Source: Clostridia bacterium (GTDB taxonomy: Bacteria > Bacillota > Clostridia > Oscillospirales > CAG-272). Taken from it: DNA of 38,351 bases. The notes beneath the pieces were generated by a model. That model saw nothing but the letters and a program-made list of their open reading frames with translations, ran no database searches and was not told the DNA's origin. Both the position numbers and the translations under genes were made by a program. The stretch covers positions 1 to 38,351 of the forward strand of contig JAFWYJ010000015.1 in the NCBI GenBank assembly GCA_017517745.1, given 5' to 3'. Shown here piece after piece: positions 21,872 through 30,706 of this stretch (position 1 is its first letter; each line of letters opens with the position of its first letter).

Positions 21872-21886
21872 CCGATCGGATGCCCC
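21865..21886. terminator. 22-bp perfect palindrome downstream of CrtO-like gene
   Basis: GGGGCATCCGA and its exact complement form a hairpin 18 nt past the stop of the CrtO-like gene. There is no T tract on the minus strand; on the plus strand TTGGCTGTTTTTG follows. A terminator role is plausible but not clear. Confidence 0.5.
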
Positions 21887-21903
21887 TTGGCTGTTTTTGA
21901 GGT

Positions 21904-22476
21904 TTATGCGACTTGGTTGCTCTCTTTTCTCCGTAATCGTTTGAGCATGGAATGCAACTTCGGGGTATTATATCTGAGTGCGAGCGTCGGCAGGATATTG
22001 AGAAACAAATTGACGGTCGCGACGGGAAGCGCGAGCGTCAGCGAGCAGACGTTCGGGAGCGTCAGCATCGCCAAAAATCCGATGGGATAGGAAAGCCGGT
22101 GCGTCAGAACCCCCTTGTTACACTCGATGATAAATTTCTCGATGTATTTCGGGTTGCTCGGCTCCTTCACGTGCTTTTTGCTGAAGCCACCCAGTCCTCC
22201 AAGCTCCCAAACCTTGTCCTTCCAAAGGCGAACCTTCAGCTTTTTGTAAAGATCCCGCTCCTTTTGGGAAACTCGGTAGAGCCGATTGTCCACCCCGAAC
22301 CATTTGTCGGGCATCTTATTGATCAGAAAGGCAAGCAGACCGTCAAACGCGAACTGCAGGGCGGTACACCAGATCACGGCGAGGATGACGTAATGCCACG
22401 CGGCTGTGCCAAACGCGATATTGACCGCGGAAATGATCGCCATGGCGATCCCGATGATGGAAAGATAGAGCTTCAT
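21904..22476 (-). CDS. CrtO-like glycosyl-carotenoid acyltransferase family membrane protein
   Basis: This 190-residue protein has two N-terminal membrane segments and a pair near the C-terminus. Between them lies a conserved family segment: Y-K-K-L-K-V-R-L-W-K-D-K, W-E-L-G-G-L-G-G-F-S-K-K, Y-I-E-K-F-I-I-E-C and GVLTHRLSYPIGF. This pattern matches the family of glycosyl-4,4'-diaponeurosporenoate acyltransferase (staphyloxanthin CrtO), which is widespread in bacteria without carotenoids. No carotenoid genes are nearby, so another glycolipid acceptor is more likely. Its ATG overlaps the PlsC-like stop by 4 nt. Together with PlsC and GT8 it forms a three-gene operon. Confidence 0.75.
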   Translation of the reverse strand: MKLYLSIIGIAMAIISAVNIAFGTAAWHYVILAVIWCTALQFAFDGLLAFLINKMPDKWFGVDNRLYRVSQKERDLYKKLKVRLWKDKVWELGGLGGFSKKHVKEPSNPKYIEKFIIECNKGVLTHRLSYPIGFLAMLTLPNVCSLTLALPVATVNLFLNILPTLALRYNTPKLHSMLKRLRRKESNQVA

Positions 22477-23303
22477 TTTTCACCGTAAACAAGAGGCTTT
22501 TGGTAAAATTCCTCGTAAACCTTTACCCACGCCTCATAGTTTTCCCGTTTCATTTTTTCTTTCGCCTCATTCTTTGAGAGTGTCGCGTCGGGATGGATGG
22601 CAGGCAGAATGTGGATCGTGTATTCCTGCACGAAAAATCCGTCGCCGTCCGGAACGTCACTGTCCTCCATCGTGATAAAAATCGGCACAACGGGGACTTT
22701 GTTTCGCACCGCCAACGTGAAAGCCCCGTCCTGCAGAGGCTTGGGCTTGCGATAATTCCACCACATGCTTTGCTCGGGATAGATCAAAACCGTTTCGCCG
22801 CGTTCCATGAGCACCTTGAAGGCGCGCAGAAACTTTTTCATCGTTGCCGTCTGACTCGAAAGCGGAAGCGTGTTGCAGTGGCGCATAAAAAGTCCGAACG
22901 GCTTTGGCGGGTTGGTATAGTTCCCTTCGCGAATGACCTTGTAGAGCATTTTTCCGCCCATGTGCTCGCGGAGCGCCACCCAAACCGCGTAATTGTCACA
23001 TACGCTGAAGTGATTGCAGGTCACGATTCTTCCGCCCTCGACCGCGTCAAAATGCTCGATGCCGCGCACTTCCTTGACGATCAGTTGACGCTTGGCGATC
23101 ATTTTGTCAAAGAAGCGAGCACCCGCGATATTGGCGATTTTGTTTTTGATTTTGCTTGACAGCTTTTCATTCAGATAGTCCACCTGATCCGGCATCAGCG
23201 GATAGGTCTCGGGATCGTCCTCGACGTCCTGATGCCATCTCTCTTGCTTTTCGAGCTCGGCAATGCGGCGCATCAGCTCCAGCTTGTGAGAAGATTGTTC
23301 CAT
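22473..23303 (-). CDS. PlsC-like lysophospholipid acyltransferase
   Basis: This 276-residue protein has the acyltransferase box CNHFSVCDNYAVW (an HX4D motif), GLFMRHCNTLPLSS, the substrate-binding YPEQSMW block in place of the usual EGTRS, and PVVPIFITME. It has no clear membrane segment. The PlsC family transfers an acyl chain to 1-acylglycerol-3-phosphate or related acceptors. ATG 23303 is chosen for GAGGTAAAGGG upstream, and it overlaps none of the GT8 coding region (gap 10 nt). The altered EQS motif and genetic context suggest a specialised acceptor rather than bulk phospholipid (inference). Confidence 0.85.
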   Translation of the reverse strand: MEQSSHKLELMRRIAELEKQERWHQDVEDDPETYPLMPDQVDYLNEKLSSKIKNKIANIAGARFFDKMIAKRQLIVKEVRGIEHFDAVEGGRIVTCNHFSVCDNYAVWVALREHMGGKMLYKVIREGNYTNPPKPFGLFMRHCNTLPLSSQTATMKKFLRAFKVLMERGETVLIYPEQSMWWNYRKPKPLQDGAFTLAVRNKVPVVPIFITMEDSDVPDGDGFFVQEYTIHILPAIHPDATLSKNEAKEKMKRENYEAWVKVYEEFYQKPLVYGEK

Positions 23304-23313
23304 TCCCTTTACC

Positions 23314-24240
23314 TCAATTTTCGCAAAGCGTTTTTGAGAACGTTTCATCGGATTCGACGATTCTCAGCGCGTGCGCGATGATTTCTTTCGCCATGGCTTC
23401 TCGTTTTGCCCGCTCGGCATCCCCGAAGCTCTGCTTTTTGGCGAGGATCTGCTCATAGAATGGGGAGCGCTCGGCATAATGCCAAAAATGCTCACCGTCC
23501 GAGACGTCATCGTATTGCCACGGTTTTTTGTAGAGTGCATAATGCACGATGTTCTTCCTGCCTTCGCAAAGCAGAGGCATCGGCTCCTTGTTCCATCCGT
23601 TCGGCAGAACGAGGATCTTGCCCAGACACAAATAATTCAAATACGCCTGATCGGGATCGAGAAGATCGAAGTCGTGCTCGGTGATCAGTCGAACAAATTT
23701 GTCCTCAATGTTGTTTTTTCTGAACGCGGCGAGATTCATCAGAAGGACACCGGCGTTGACGTATCCGTCGGGATCGACGCCCAACGCGACTTCGGCATAT
23801 TGGCGAAATTCTTTCGTGTTTTGCACGAACTCTTCGGGTGCAGCCCCCAGAATATTGTCTCCCAGATCCACGTGATAAAGCTCGGATACGTCACCCAGCA
23901 CCACGAGATCGCAGTCCAAATAAATGACTTTGTCATACTGCGGGAAAAGCGAGGCGATGAAAAGACGGTAATAGGTCACGATCGAAAAATGATATACGTT
24001 CTTGAAGCGGTCCTTGATCTTCGCCAAGTCGTGCGAAATGTCAATGAACTCAATGCAAAAGCCGGGACGCTCGTTTGCCTTGACGAGCAAAACGTTTTCA
24101 GATAGAAGCCCCGTATGCAAAACGATGATGCGATATTGATAATCCTTGCTTGCATTCTCAATCAAAGAAAGGATCGCCACGTCAAGAAAGGGAATATAAT
24201 TGTCATCGGTGGAAAAGAAAATCGGGATCTCTTCGCGCAT
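23314..24240 (-). CDS. Glycosyltransferase family 8 protein
   Basis: This 308-residue protein shows the GT8 fold: IPIFFSTDDNYIPFLDVAIL at the N-terminus, the metal-binding DxD in YLDCDLVVLGD, GYVNAGVLLMNL, LLDPDQAYLNYLC, and the C-terminal metal ligand in HYALYKKPW. Such enzymes transfer galactose or glucose from UDP-sugars in LPS, capsule or glycolipid synthesis. ATG 24240 has GAAGGAG upstream; a much longer in-frame start lies beyond the promoter and is excluded. First gene of the GT8-PlsC-CrtO operon. Confidence 0.9.
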   Translation of the reverse strand: MREEIPIFFSTDDNYIPFLDVAILSLIENASKDYQYRIIVLHTGLLSENVLLVKANERPGFCIEFIDISHDLAKIKDRFKNVYHFSIVTYYRLFIASLFPQYDKVIYLDCDLVVLGDVSELYHVDLGDNILGAAPEEFVQNTKEFRQYAEVALGVDPDGYVNAGVLLMNLAAFRKNNIEDKFVRLITEHDFDLLDPDQAYLNYLCLGKILVLPNGWNKEPMPLLCEGRKNIVHYALYKKPWQYDDVSDGEHFWHYAERSPFYEQILAKKQSFGDAERAKREAMAKEIIAHALRIVESDETFSKTLCEN

Positions 24241-24280
24241 CTGCTGTACTCCTTCGGTTTGATTTGTTGTATCCGATCTC

Positions 24281-24309
24281 ATTATATCCGATTTGCTCGG
24301 AAAAGTCAA
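24281..24309 (-). promoter_or_regulatory. Promoter of GT8-PlsC-CrtO operon
   Basis: On the minus strand TTGACT (24309-24304), a 17-bp spacer containing TCCGA-GCAAA-TCGGA, and TATAAT (24286-24281). The spacer dyad could be an operator. The 30-bp block resembles the leftward promoter at 4921-4949 (24 of 30 bases). Confidence 0.85.
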
Positions 24310-24592
24310 TCTAATCATTCGCAAATTCTGTCTACACATCCGCCACGGGGGAGTAGAGAGCTTCAAATGCGGCTCTACTCTCGGTAGAATTGCCGCCAAA
24401 GCCTCCATTCCCAAGAGAAATCGATCGTTTTTTCTTGCTTTTTCAAGAAAATCACGTAATTTCACGGAAAAGAGCGTCTAAAAATCGCGCTTCTCCTGTT
24501 TTCAAGCAACGCCTCAAAAGAAGGAAACGAGAGAGAGGAGAACATCCTCTCAAGAAGTTCTCCTCTCTACAAATTCGGGTGTTCCAAATCAA
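24310..24592. other. Intergenic region between GT8 promoter and ligA, no gene seen
   Basis: It holds imperfect GTAGAG/CTCTAC hairpins (about 24350-24395) and, near ligA, a terminator hairpin at 24533-24567. No convincing coding region or promoter other than those listed. Confidence 0.5.
24533..24567 (-). terminator. Terminator-like hairpin after ligA
   Basis: GAGAGGAGAAC / GTTCTCCTCTC form an 11-bp stem with a 13-nt loop. On the minus strand it is followed by CTCGTTTCCTTCTTTT, a moderately T-rich tail. It lies 25 nt past the ligA stop. Confidence 0.7.
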
Positions 24593-26656
<2,064 letters not shown>

Positions 26657-26661
26657 TTATT

Positions 26662-26690
26662 ATTATACCAAATTTTTTCCGTTCTGTCAA
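26662..26690 (-). promoter_or_regulatory. Promoter of ligA
   Basis: On the minus strand TTGACA (26690-26685), a 17-bp spacer and TATAAT (26667-26662). Confidence 0.88.
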
Positions 26691-26771
26691 TGCCTCTTTT
26701 TTCTTTCTTCAAAAATTTTTTATCCAAAATGACGAACTCTCCGTCAATCCGGAGAAATCATTTGTTTCATG

Positions 26772-26800
26772 TTTACAAGAACGCGCGGATATGGTATAAT
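26772..26800 (+). promoter_or_regulatory. Promoter of hpf
   Basis: TTTACA (26772-26777), a 17-bp spacer and TATAAT (26795-26800), 54 bp before the start codon. Confidence 0.85.
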
Positions 26801-26854
26801 AAAGTTGCAAGGATCCCAGAGTCCTGCAAGTCCCATTGAAAGGAAGGAAGCCGC

Positions 26855-27385
26855 ATGAAGATTACCGTAGTTGGCAGACAAATGAACGTCTATGAGGAAA
26901 TGAAGCTCCTCATCGAAAAGAAACTCAAAAAGCTTGACAAATTCTTCGCCGGGGAGGGTGACGCGACGGTCACACTTTCCTGTAAGCATAATCAGAAATA
27001 TATCGAGCTGACGATTTCCGCGGGCGGTGCCCTCTTCCGCAGTGAGGTCGGTGCCGACAGCTTCCGCGACGCACTTGACGATGCAGTCAGCAACATTGAG
27101 CGTCAGATCCGCAAAAACAAGACCAAACTTGCAAAAAGACTGCGCCAGGGCAGCTTCATCCCTCCCTCCGAGGAGGAATTCGACGACACTCCCCTCGACG
27201 AGGAACAGATCCTGCGCACCAAGACCTACGACACCAAGCCCATGTCCCCCGAGGAAGCGATTCTGCAAATGAATCTTTTGGGACACCAATTCTTTGTATT
27301 CAAAGATGACCAGACCGGCGCGACCTGCGTGGTTTACGCGCGGCGTGACGGTGCATACGGTCTGATCGTACCCGAAGCAGAGTAA
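26855..27385 (+). CDS. hpf: Ribosome hibernation promoting factor, long form (Hpf)
   Basis: This 176-residue protein has an N-terminal Hpf/RaiA S30AE domain (KITVVGRQMNVYEEMKLLIE, LDKFFAGE, ADSFRDALDDAVSNIERQIR). After a linker it has the long-form C-terminal dimerisation domain (KPMSPEEAILQMNLLGHQFF, VVYARRDGAYGLIVPE). The long form pairs two 70S ribosomes into 100S dimers in stationary phase. The start has AAAGGAAGG upstream. Often followed by secA in related genomes, but here a tiny frame and a terminator follow. Confidence 0.95.
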   Translation: MKITVVGRQMNVYEEMKLLIEKKLKKLDKFFAGEGDATVTLSCKHNQKYIELTISAGGALFRSEVGADSFRDALDDAVSNIERQIRKNKTKLAKRLRQGSFIPPSEEEFDDTPLDEEQILRTKTYDTKPMSPEEAILQMNLLGHQFFVFKDDQTGATCVVYARRDGAYGLIVPEAE

Positions 27386-27425
27386 CCGCCCACAGGCGGA
27401 ACTCACGTGCCGAAAGGAGAACAGT

Positions 27426-27461
27426 ATGAACGTCAAAAATGAGGGCAGTCCGCCCAGATAA
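27426..27461 (+). CDS. Possible 11-residue micro-ORF after hpf
   Basis: ATG 27426 is preceded by a strong AAAGGAG five bases upstream and runs MNVKNEGSPPR then TAA, just before the hpf terminator. It is too short to judge by composition. It could be a tiny peptide, a leader, or the remnant of a lost gene whose ribosome binding site survives. Confidence 0.3.
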   Translation: MNVKNEGSPPR

Positions 27462-27466
27462 GAAGC

Positions 27467-27503
27467 ACCGGCTCAAATGCGAACGCATTTGAGCCGGTTT
27501 TTT
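27467..27503 (+). terminator. Strong intrinsic terminator after hpf
   Basis: ACCGGCTCAAATGC / GCATTTGAGCCGGT with a 4-nt loop is followed by TTTTTTG. It may also stop minus-strand transcription weakly. Confidence 0.92.
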
Positions 27504-27509
27504 GATTCT

Positions 27510-27809
27510 TTATACGGTTTCGGTCTCTTCCTCGGCAAGCGTGCCGTCACCGAGCAATTCCTCCATACTCGCCTCACACATACGCGCGTCGGCTTCATCC
27601 AAAAGCTCGCGCACGGTCAGGCGCATCCTTTTTTTGCGCTCGGGTTCGTAAGCGATCAAAGCTCCGCCGAGAAGCCCCGCGATGCCTGCCAGCAATACGC
27701 CCGAACAAACCGCTTCATTCTTTTTTCTGCGGAGGGCGTATCCGATGATCATCGCCGTCGATGCCACCGCGCTTGCCGCTCCGATCCATGCGTAAGTGTT
27801 TTTTTTCAC
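27510..27809 (-). CDS. Small two-TM membrane protein, unknown
   Basis: This 99-residue protein starts with GTG. It has two membrane segments (YAWIGAASAVASTAMIIGYA near 6-25 and VCSGVLLAGIAGLLGGALIA near 34-53), then a charged cytosolic tail with LTVRELLDEADARMCEASME and an acidic end. The GTG has GGGGAAGAG upstream. It lies 28 nt downstream of prfB, so probably the second gene of that operon. Family unknown. Confidence 0.65.
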   Translation of the reverse strand: MKKNTYAWIGAASAVASTAMIIGYALRRKKNEAVCSGVLLAGIAGLLGGALIAYEPERKKRMRLTVRELLDEADARMCEASMEELLGDGTLAEEETETV

Positions 27810-27837
27810 GGTTCTCTTCCCCTTTATGATCCAAAAT

Positions 27838-28944
27838 TTATTTGGAGATCATCTTCAGATAGGCATTGATAAAACCGTCGATCTCTCCGTCCATGACTGC
27901 TTGAATATTTCCCGTTTCATAGCCCGTGCGCGTGTCCTTTGCCAGCGTATAGGGCATGAATACGTAAGAGCGAATCTGTGCGCCCCACTCGATGTTGGTC
28001 TTGTTGCCCTGAATGTCCTCGATGGTGTCCAGACGCTCCTGCAGCTTGATCTCCATCAGCTTGGATTTGAGCATGCGCAGCGCGGTCTCCTTGTTCTGCA
28101 GCTGCGAGCGCTCGGTCTGACATCCGACCACGATGCCCGTGGGCTTGTGTACGATGCGGATCGCGGAGTCGGTCTTGTTGATGTGCTGACCGCCCGCACC
28201 GCTCGAACGGTGCGCCGTGATCTCAAGATCCTCGTCGCGCAGAACGACGGCATCCACATCCTCAAACTCGGGCATGACCTCGATCGACGCGAAGGAGGTC
28301 TGACGTCTGCCGTTGGCGTCGAAGGGAGAGACGCGCACCAGACGGTGTACGCCGTTCTCGCTCTTGAGATATCCATAGGCGTTGAGTCCGTTGACCATGA
28401 CGGTTGCACTCTTGATGCCTGCGCCGTCGCCGTCGAGCCAGTCGGTCAGCTTGACCTGAAATCCGCTCTTCTCCGCCCAACGCGTGATCATGCGGTAAAG
28501 CATCTGCGCCCAGTCCTGCGCCTCGGTGCCACCCGCTCCGGGATGAAAGGAGACGATGGCGTTGTTTTTGTCATATTCTCCGGAGAGCAGGACCTCAATG
28601 CGGCGATGCTCCTCCTCGGCGGTGATCTCCGCCAGCTCGTTCTGCACTTCCTCGATGAAGGACTCGTCATTCTCCTCGATTGCCATTTCGGCAAGCGCGA
28701 TGGCATCCTCCAAGCGAGCGCAAAGGCGCTCGTAGCCCGAAACCTTATCCTGTCCCTGCTTGATCACCTGCAGGACCTTGCTCGATTTGTCGGCATTGTT
28801 CCAAAAGTCCGGCGCCTGCGTTTGCGCCTCCAGATCCTTCAGATTCTCCCTGGTCTCTTCAATGCGGAGTGCCGAGCCAAGCTCTTCGATGCTCTCTCGC
28901 ATTCCAATCAATTTGTATTTTGCGTCTTCCAATGCAACGATCAA
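27838..28944 (-). CDS. prfB: Peptide chain release factor 2 (RF2)
   Basis: This 368-residue protein has the stop-recognition SPF (206-208) within VRVSPFDANGRRQTSFAS and the catalytic GGQ (251-253) within SSGAGGQHINKTDSAIR. It reads UGA and UAA stops. Unlike E. coli and Bacillus RF2, the frame is continuous through the N-terminal region (SALRIEETRENLKDLEAQTQ), so there is no programmed +1 frameshift site. The start is TTG 28944 with GGAGGT five bases upstream. A hairpin directly before the Shine-Dalgarno may tune initiation. Own promoter at 29006-29034. Confidence 0.95.
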   Translation of the reverse strand: MIVALEDAKYKLIGMRESIEELGSALRIEETRENLKDLEAQTQAPDFWNNADKSSKVLQVIKQGQDKVSGYERLCARLEDAIALAEMAIEENDESFIEEVQNELAEITAEEEHRRIEVLLSGEYDKNNAIVSFHPGAGGTEAQDWAQMLYRMITRWAEKSGFQVKLTDWLDGDGAGIKSATVMVNGLNAYGYLKSENGVHRLVRVSPFDANGRRQTSFASIEVMPEFEDVDAVVLRDEDLEITAHRSSGAGGQHINKTDSAIRIVHKPTGIVVGCQTERSQLQNKETALRMLKSKLMEIKLQERLDTIEDIQGNKTNIEWGAQIRSYVFMPYTLAKDTRTGYETGNIQAVMDGEIDGFINAYLKMISK

Positions 28945-28956
28945 AGGTTACCTCCA

Positions 28957-28972
28957 ACGCCGCTTTCGGCGT
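28957..28972 (-). promoter_or_regulatory. Hairpin adjacent to prfB ribosome binding site
   Basis: ACGCCG-AAAG-CGGCGT on the minus strand abuts TGGAGGT, the prfB Shine-Dalgarno. A stable GC-rich stem right next to the binding site may expose it or slow ribosome loading. Confidence 0.5.
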
Positions 28973-29005
28973 ATCTTTGTGTTAGTATTTCCATGTGATG
29001 CTTAT

Positions 29006-29034
29006 ATTATAGCATGCAAATCGGTTTCTTTCAA
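29006..29034 (-). promoter_or_regulatory. Promoter of prfB
   Basis: On the minus strand TTGAAA (29034-29029), a 17-bp spacer and TATAAT (29011-29006). It lies just past the rlmH stop, so prfB has its own start although read-through from the TerB operon is possible because no terminator is seen between them. Confidence 0.85.
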
Positions 29035-29055
29035 TAGGATTTTCGAATTTTTTCC

Positions 29056-29535
29056 TTATTTATGATAGCGCGTGCCCTTCATGATCGAGAAGGAGCGGTA
29101 AAGCACCTCAAGCAGCAAGGGACGCATCATCTGGTGCGGAAAGGTCAGCTTGGAGACCGACAGGCGCATCTGACAAGCCGACTTGACCTCCTCGTCAAGT
29201 CCGTGCGACGAGCCGATGACAAGGCAGAGATTGCCGCATTCGTTCAAGGCACTCTCGAGTCGACTTGCCAGCTCCTCGGACGAAAGCTGCTTCCCTTCCA
29301 CGCAAAGAGCCACGCGAAAGGATTTTTGCGGCATGGCGACAAGGATCCTTTTTGCCTCGTCGGCAAGCGCCGCACGGATCTCTCCCTCGCTCGGGTTCTC
29401 CGGAAGCTTCGTCTCCTTGAGCTGGACGATGCTCGGCTTGCAAAAGCCGGAAAGGCGTTTTTCATATTCGGCAACCGCGTCTCTCCAATAGGACTCCTTC
29501 AGGTTGCCGACGGTGATGACCGTGACCTGTATCAA
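29056..29535 (-). CDS. rlmH: 23S rRNA pseudouridine1915 N3-methyltransferase RlmH
   Basis: This 159-residue protein, the usual length, begins IQVTVITVGNLKESYW and ends with the SPOUT knot signature: CLVIGSSHGLDEEV and FPHQMMRPLLLEVLYRSFSI followed by KGTRYHK. The usual GGS-x-G is GSSHG here. It methylates pseudouridine 1915 in the decoding-centre helix 69. The start is TTG, overlapping the walJ stop by 4 nt, with GGGAGG upstream. Last gene of the TerB-BrxD-helicase operon. Confidence 0.92.
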   Translation of the reverse strand: MIQVTVITVGNLKESYWRDAVAEYEKRLSGFCKPSIVQLKETKLPENPSEGEIRAALADEAKRILVAMPQKSFRVALCVEGKQLSSEELASRLESALNECGNLCLVIGSSHGLDEEVKSACQMRLSVSKLTFPHQMMRPLLLEVLYRSFSIMKGTRYHK

Positions 29536-30329
29536 AGCATGCTCCCTCCCATCAGCTCGGTAATCGCGTCGGGCTGTGCCACACAGATGCGCACGCCCTC
29601 GTCCCCAACGGCACCGATACATTCGTCGTAGGCAGTATCGGGGGTATTGTTTTCTTGACTCAAGTGTGCCAGCATCAGATATTTCGTGCCCGCGGCGCAA
29701 AGACGAGCGGCAAACGCCGCGCTCTCGGGATTGGACAGATGTCCGCGACGCGATGAGATCCGCAGCTTGAGATCGTAGGGATAGGGCCCGTCTCGCAGCA
29801 TATCGGGATCGTGATTGCTCTCCAGAACCACCGCCTCACAGCCCAAAAGCCCCGCTTCAACCTCGCGTGAGACGTAGCCGATGTCGGTCGCGTAGCCGAT
29901 GCGGAAGACGCTTCCGTCCTCGCGCGGGATCTCGATGTGATAGCCCACGGAGGCGCGGCTGTCATGCGGCGTCGGAAAGGAGGTGACGGTCATGCCCGCC
30001 ACCGTTTCGCAAAAGATCGGCGGATGCTCACAAAGACAAGGCGCGACTCTTTCTTCGCAGGAAAGCTTGTAGGCGCAACCCGTGGGAAGATGTACCGGAA
30101 TCTTATGCCGTTTGAGAAGCACGGCGAGCGCGCCGACGTGGTCGTTGTGCTCGTGAGTGATGAAGATCGCTTTCAGCTCCTCGGGAGACACCCCCGCGTC
30201 AGCGAGCGCCGCGCAAAGCTTCTTCGCGCTTTTTCCGGCGTCGATCAGAATGCTCCCCTCCGCGGTCGAGATCAGGCAGGCGTTGCCCTGCGATCCCGAA
30301 TAGAGCGATACAATCCGAATCTCCTTCAT
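29532..30329 (-). CDS. walJ: MBL-fold hydrolase, YycJ/WalJ family
   Basis: This 265-residue metallo-beta-lactamase-fold protein has SLYSGSQGNACLIS at its N-terminus, the zinc motif THEHNDH (58-64), a later metal His in FPTPHDSR, and GYATDIGYVS then LESNHDPDML. It matches YycJ/WalJ, a predicted nuclease linked to DNA repair and replication termination, commonly next to rlmH in Gram-positives. The ATG overlaps the stop of the three-TM gene by 4 nt. Confidence 0.9.
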   Translation of the reverse strand: MKEIRIVSLYSGSQGNACLISTAEGSILIDAGKSAKKLCAALADAGVSPEELKAIFITHEHNDHVGALAVLLKRHKIPVHLPTGCAYKLSCEERVAPCLCEHPPIFCETVAGMTVTSFPTPHDSRASVGYHIEIPREDGSVFRIGYATDIGYVSREVEAGLLGCEAVVLESNHDPDMLRDGPYPYDLKLRISSRRGHLSNPESAAFAARLCAAGTKYLMLAHLSQENNTPDTAYDECIGAVGDEGVRICVAQPDAITELMGGSML

Positions 30330-30706
30330 GCGAACATCCTCTCAAAATACGGAAAAATGAACAGATAAACCATGTCTGCCAAAAAGGTCAGAAGGATGGG
30401 CACGACCAAAGTCAGTGTCCAGCGCGACTTTTTCTCGCGCAGCTTGGCATCCTCGATCAACCTCTGTTTCTCGATCATGCTCAGGTGTGACGGCGGCATC
30501 TCCGGCGTGGCGTTCTTGAACACGAAGCCGCGGTTGTAGATCACGTAATAGAGCGCAAAGATCACACCCACGACCAGATAGATCGCCGGCAAATATTCAA
30601 AGTGCCACTGTGTCGGAAGCCAAAAATAAAGAAAGATCATAATGACGGAATTGATCAAAAGAAAAATCAAAACCCTCTTGGTTTCAGCGGTGACTTCTTT
30701 TTTCAT
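30326..30706 (-). CDS. Three-TM membrane protein of unknown function
   Basis: This 126-residue protein has membrane segments at about 11-30 (RVLIFLLINSVIMIFLYFW), 40-58 (AIYLVVGVIFALYYVIYN) and 98-118 (TLTLVVPILLTFLADMVYLF). A charged cytosolic loop between the last two contains MPPSHLSMIEKQRLIEDAKL. Its ATG overlaps the helicase stop by 4 nt and its stop overlaps walJ by 4 nt, so it is translationally locked into the operon between the helicase and walJ. I do not recognise the family. It might tether the module to the membrane, but that is conjecture. Confidence 0.75.
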   Translation of the reverse strand: MKKEVTAETKRVLIFLLINSVIMIFLYFWLPTQWHFEYLPAIYLVVGVIFALYYVIYNRGFVFKNATPEMPPSHLSMIEKQRLIEDAKLREKKSRWTLTLVVPILLTFLADMVYLFIFPYFERMFA

